DNA from: Nansenia antarctica
Taxonomy: Eukaryota; Chordata; Actinopteri; Argentiniformes; Microstomatidae
Direction of reading: 5' to 3'
Assembly (NCBI GenBank): GCA_963989245.1
Contig: OZ022345.1
Coordinates: 30,606,827-30,670,826 of the forward strand
DNA length: 64,000 bases
The notes beneath the pieces are model-generated. The model saw only the letters and a program-made list of their open reading frames with translations, was not told the DNA's origin and did not search any database. Shown piece by piece: positions 63,072 to 64,000 of this stretch (its first letter is position 1; each line of letters begins with the position of its first letter). Made by a program: the position numbers and the translations under genes.

Positions 63072-64000
63072 CAGGGGAGGCTGGTTCATTAGGGGCAATG
63101 GGACAATGCCCCACCAAAGGGAGAAGAGAGAGATTTTTTTTCTATGACTTCTAGACAGTGTTGCTTCTGAATATCATAGTCCAATCAGCTAGTGTTCTGT
63201 GGAGTATATCATAGTCCAATCAGCTAGTGTTCTGTGGAGTATGTTCCAATCAGCTTCAAGTCCCGCCCCTTTCAGGGCAACTTTCAGTCTACTCGAAGTT
63301 GCACTAGGCTGTTCTCGTAGACTTGCATGTAAAATCTATTTTGGTAACTTCAGGCCATTCGGTCATTTGTCTATGGGGTTTTGGGACATGCACAAAGAAT
63401 CGTATGTGCTTACGTCATGTCCGGCGTAGCTTTAGACGAGCTAGCCAATTAACCTTCATTTCAGATCACGTTCGTTCACCATGGCAATGGCGGCTAGTAA
63501 TGTTCTGAACAACTCGGTTGAATCCTTAAAAGAAACACGGTTCAGCCGTCGTAGCAACCAGGAGAAATTAACAGTAAAGGAATTAGGACCAACGAGACCA
63601 AATTTTATTATAAAGCAAGTTTATACAAAGGCAGGGAAAATTGGAAAATCGTATAACCGAGGATTTACGAGGGGTTGACATTGACGCAGTCTTCATAAAA
63701 CATGCCGTCCACAAGCAGCATGCAGGCCATAAGGTAAGATCAAAAAATATAGTTTGTACCTTCTCCGTAATATAGAACTTTGTAATAATCAAATGTATGC
63801 ATGCTATGATGAATGGGAAAGGCGCCGGTAAAACTAGTAGGCTTATATAACAATGAGTTGAATTAAAATTAGGGCTTGCCCGAGTAATTGGAGTAGGATA
63901 TTCCACTATTCATTTGGTAGGTTGCTATGCGAAGCTTCTTTTTTGCAACAAAACTTTGCATTTAATGTATTATGTTACATTATATTAATATGTAGTTACT
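63072..64000 (+). mobile_element. 5' part of a ZMYM1-like hAT transposon (runs off the window)
   Basis: Begins CAGGGGAGGCTGGTTCATTA, a hAT-type terminus. Three CCAAT boxes (63181, 63216, 63246) lie upstream of a transposase-like start at 63481. The right end and duplication are outside the window. Confidence 0.7.
63481..63678 (+). pseudogene. N-terminus of a ZMYM1-like hAT transposase
   Basis: 65 codons from an ATG beginning MAMAASNVLNNSVESLKETR, then 'FSRRSNQEKLTVKELGPTRPNF' and 'GKSYNRGFTRG', which resembles the N-terminus of zinc-finger MYM-type 1-like proteins of fish just before their C-x-C zinc finger. It stops with TGA at 63676. An intron or a lesion follows; a second exon is not recognised before 64000. 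Tentative, because the catalytic part lies outside the window. Confidence 0.55.

Overview
The window looks like a stretch of teleost fish nuclear genome with no recognisable host gene. It is a dense pile of transposable elements and tandem repeats. The evidence for a fish is the mix of a Sushi-type Ty3/gypsy element, several CR1/L2/Jockey-superfamily LINEs, an R2/HERO-like LINE with a C-terminal restriction-like endonuclease, many hAT elements (ZMYM1-like and GTF2IRD2/Charlie-like transposases), a THAP-coding foldback element, a tRNA-type SINE with a fish-like core, and abundant CA/TG microsatellites. I cannot name the species.

Layout. 1-7803: triple nest, with a LINE (336-3107, plus) inside a Sushi LTR retrotransposon (1-5692, minus) inside a second Ty3/gypsy element (5693-7803, plus). 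7804-20140: a satellite of 13/14-bp units (core TGACTTATATAG), broken by a TIR transposon (8360-10431) that carries a hAT transposase remnant and a long hairpin, and by an apparently intact 1178-codon R2/HERO-like LINE (11560-15583, minus) lying head-to-tail with a 563-bp 3' fragment of the same family. 20141-23830: microsatellites, minisatellites, polypurine tracts and small islands of complex sequence.

23831-43988: a telomere-like decamer array (TTAGGGTGTG) split by at least six insertions: three truncated copies of two LINE families on the plus strand, a truncated LINE on the minus strand, a full-length L2-type LINE with both ORFs open (34334-39787, minus), and a palindromic element with about 1.2-kb inverted arms that each encode a THAP domain (40039-43802). 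43989-49053: simple repeats, an L2 fragment split by a GTF2IRD2-like hAT (45418-47925), and a GATA/CATA array. 49054-55131: two more hAT elements, each with its own nested insertions. 55140-57229: simple repeats and complex islands. 57230-61774: an almost full-length LINE with a long EN-RT ORF, cut near its 3' end by a TIR element with tRNA-like modules (60356-61618). 61771-64000: minisatellites, including an 11-bp array containing TAACCC, and the start of another ZMYM1-like hAT.

There is no operon or host pathway here; the coding sequences are element proteins (Gag, protease, reverse transcriptase, integrase, endonucleases, SGNH-type ORF1, transposases). The most notable items are the canonical GGGAAAC frameshift site and self-priming primer-binding site of the Sushi element, the intact R2/HERO-like LINE in tandem with a fragment of its own family inside satellite DNA, the intact L2 whose ORF1 and ORF2 share one frame across a single TGA, the telomere-like decamer array used repeatedly as a landing site, and the THAP foldback element.
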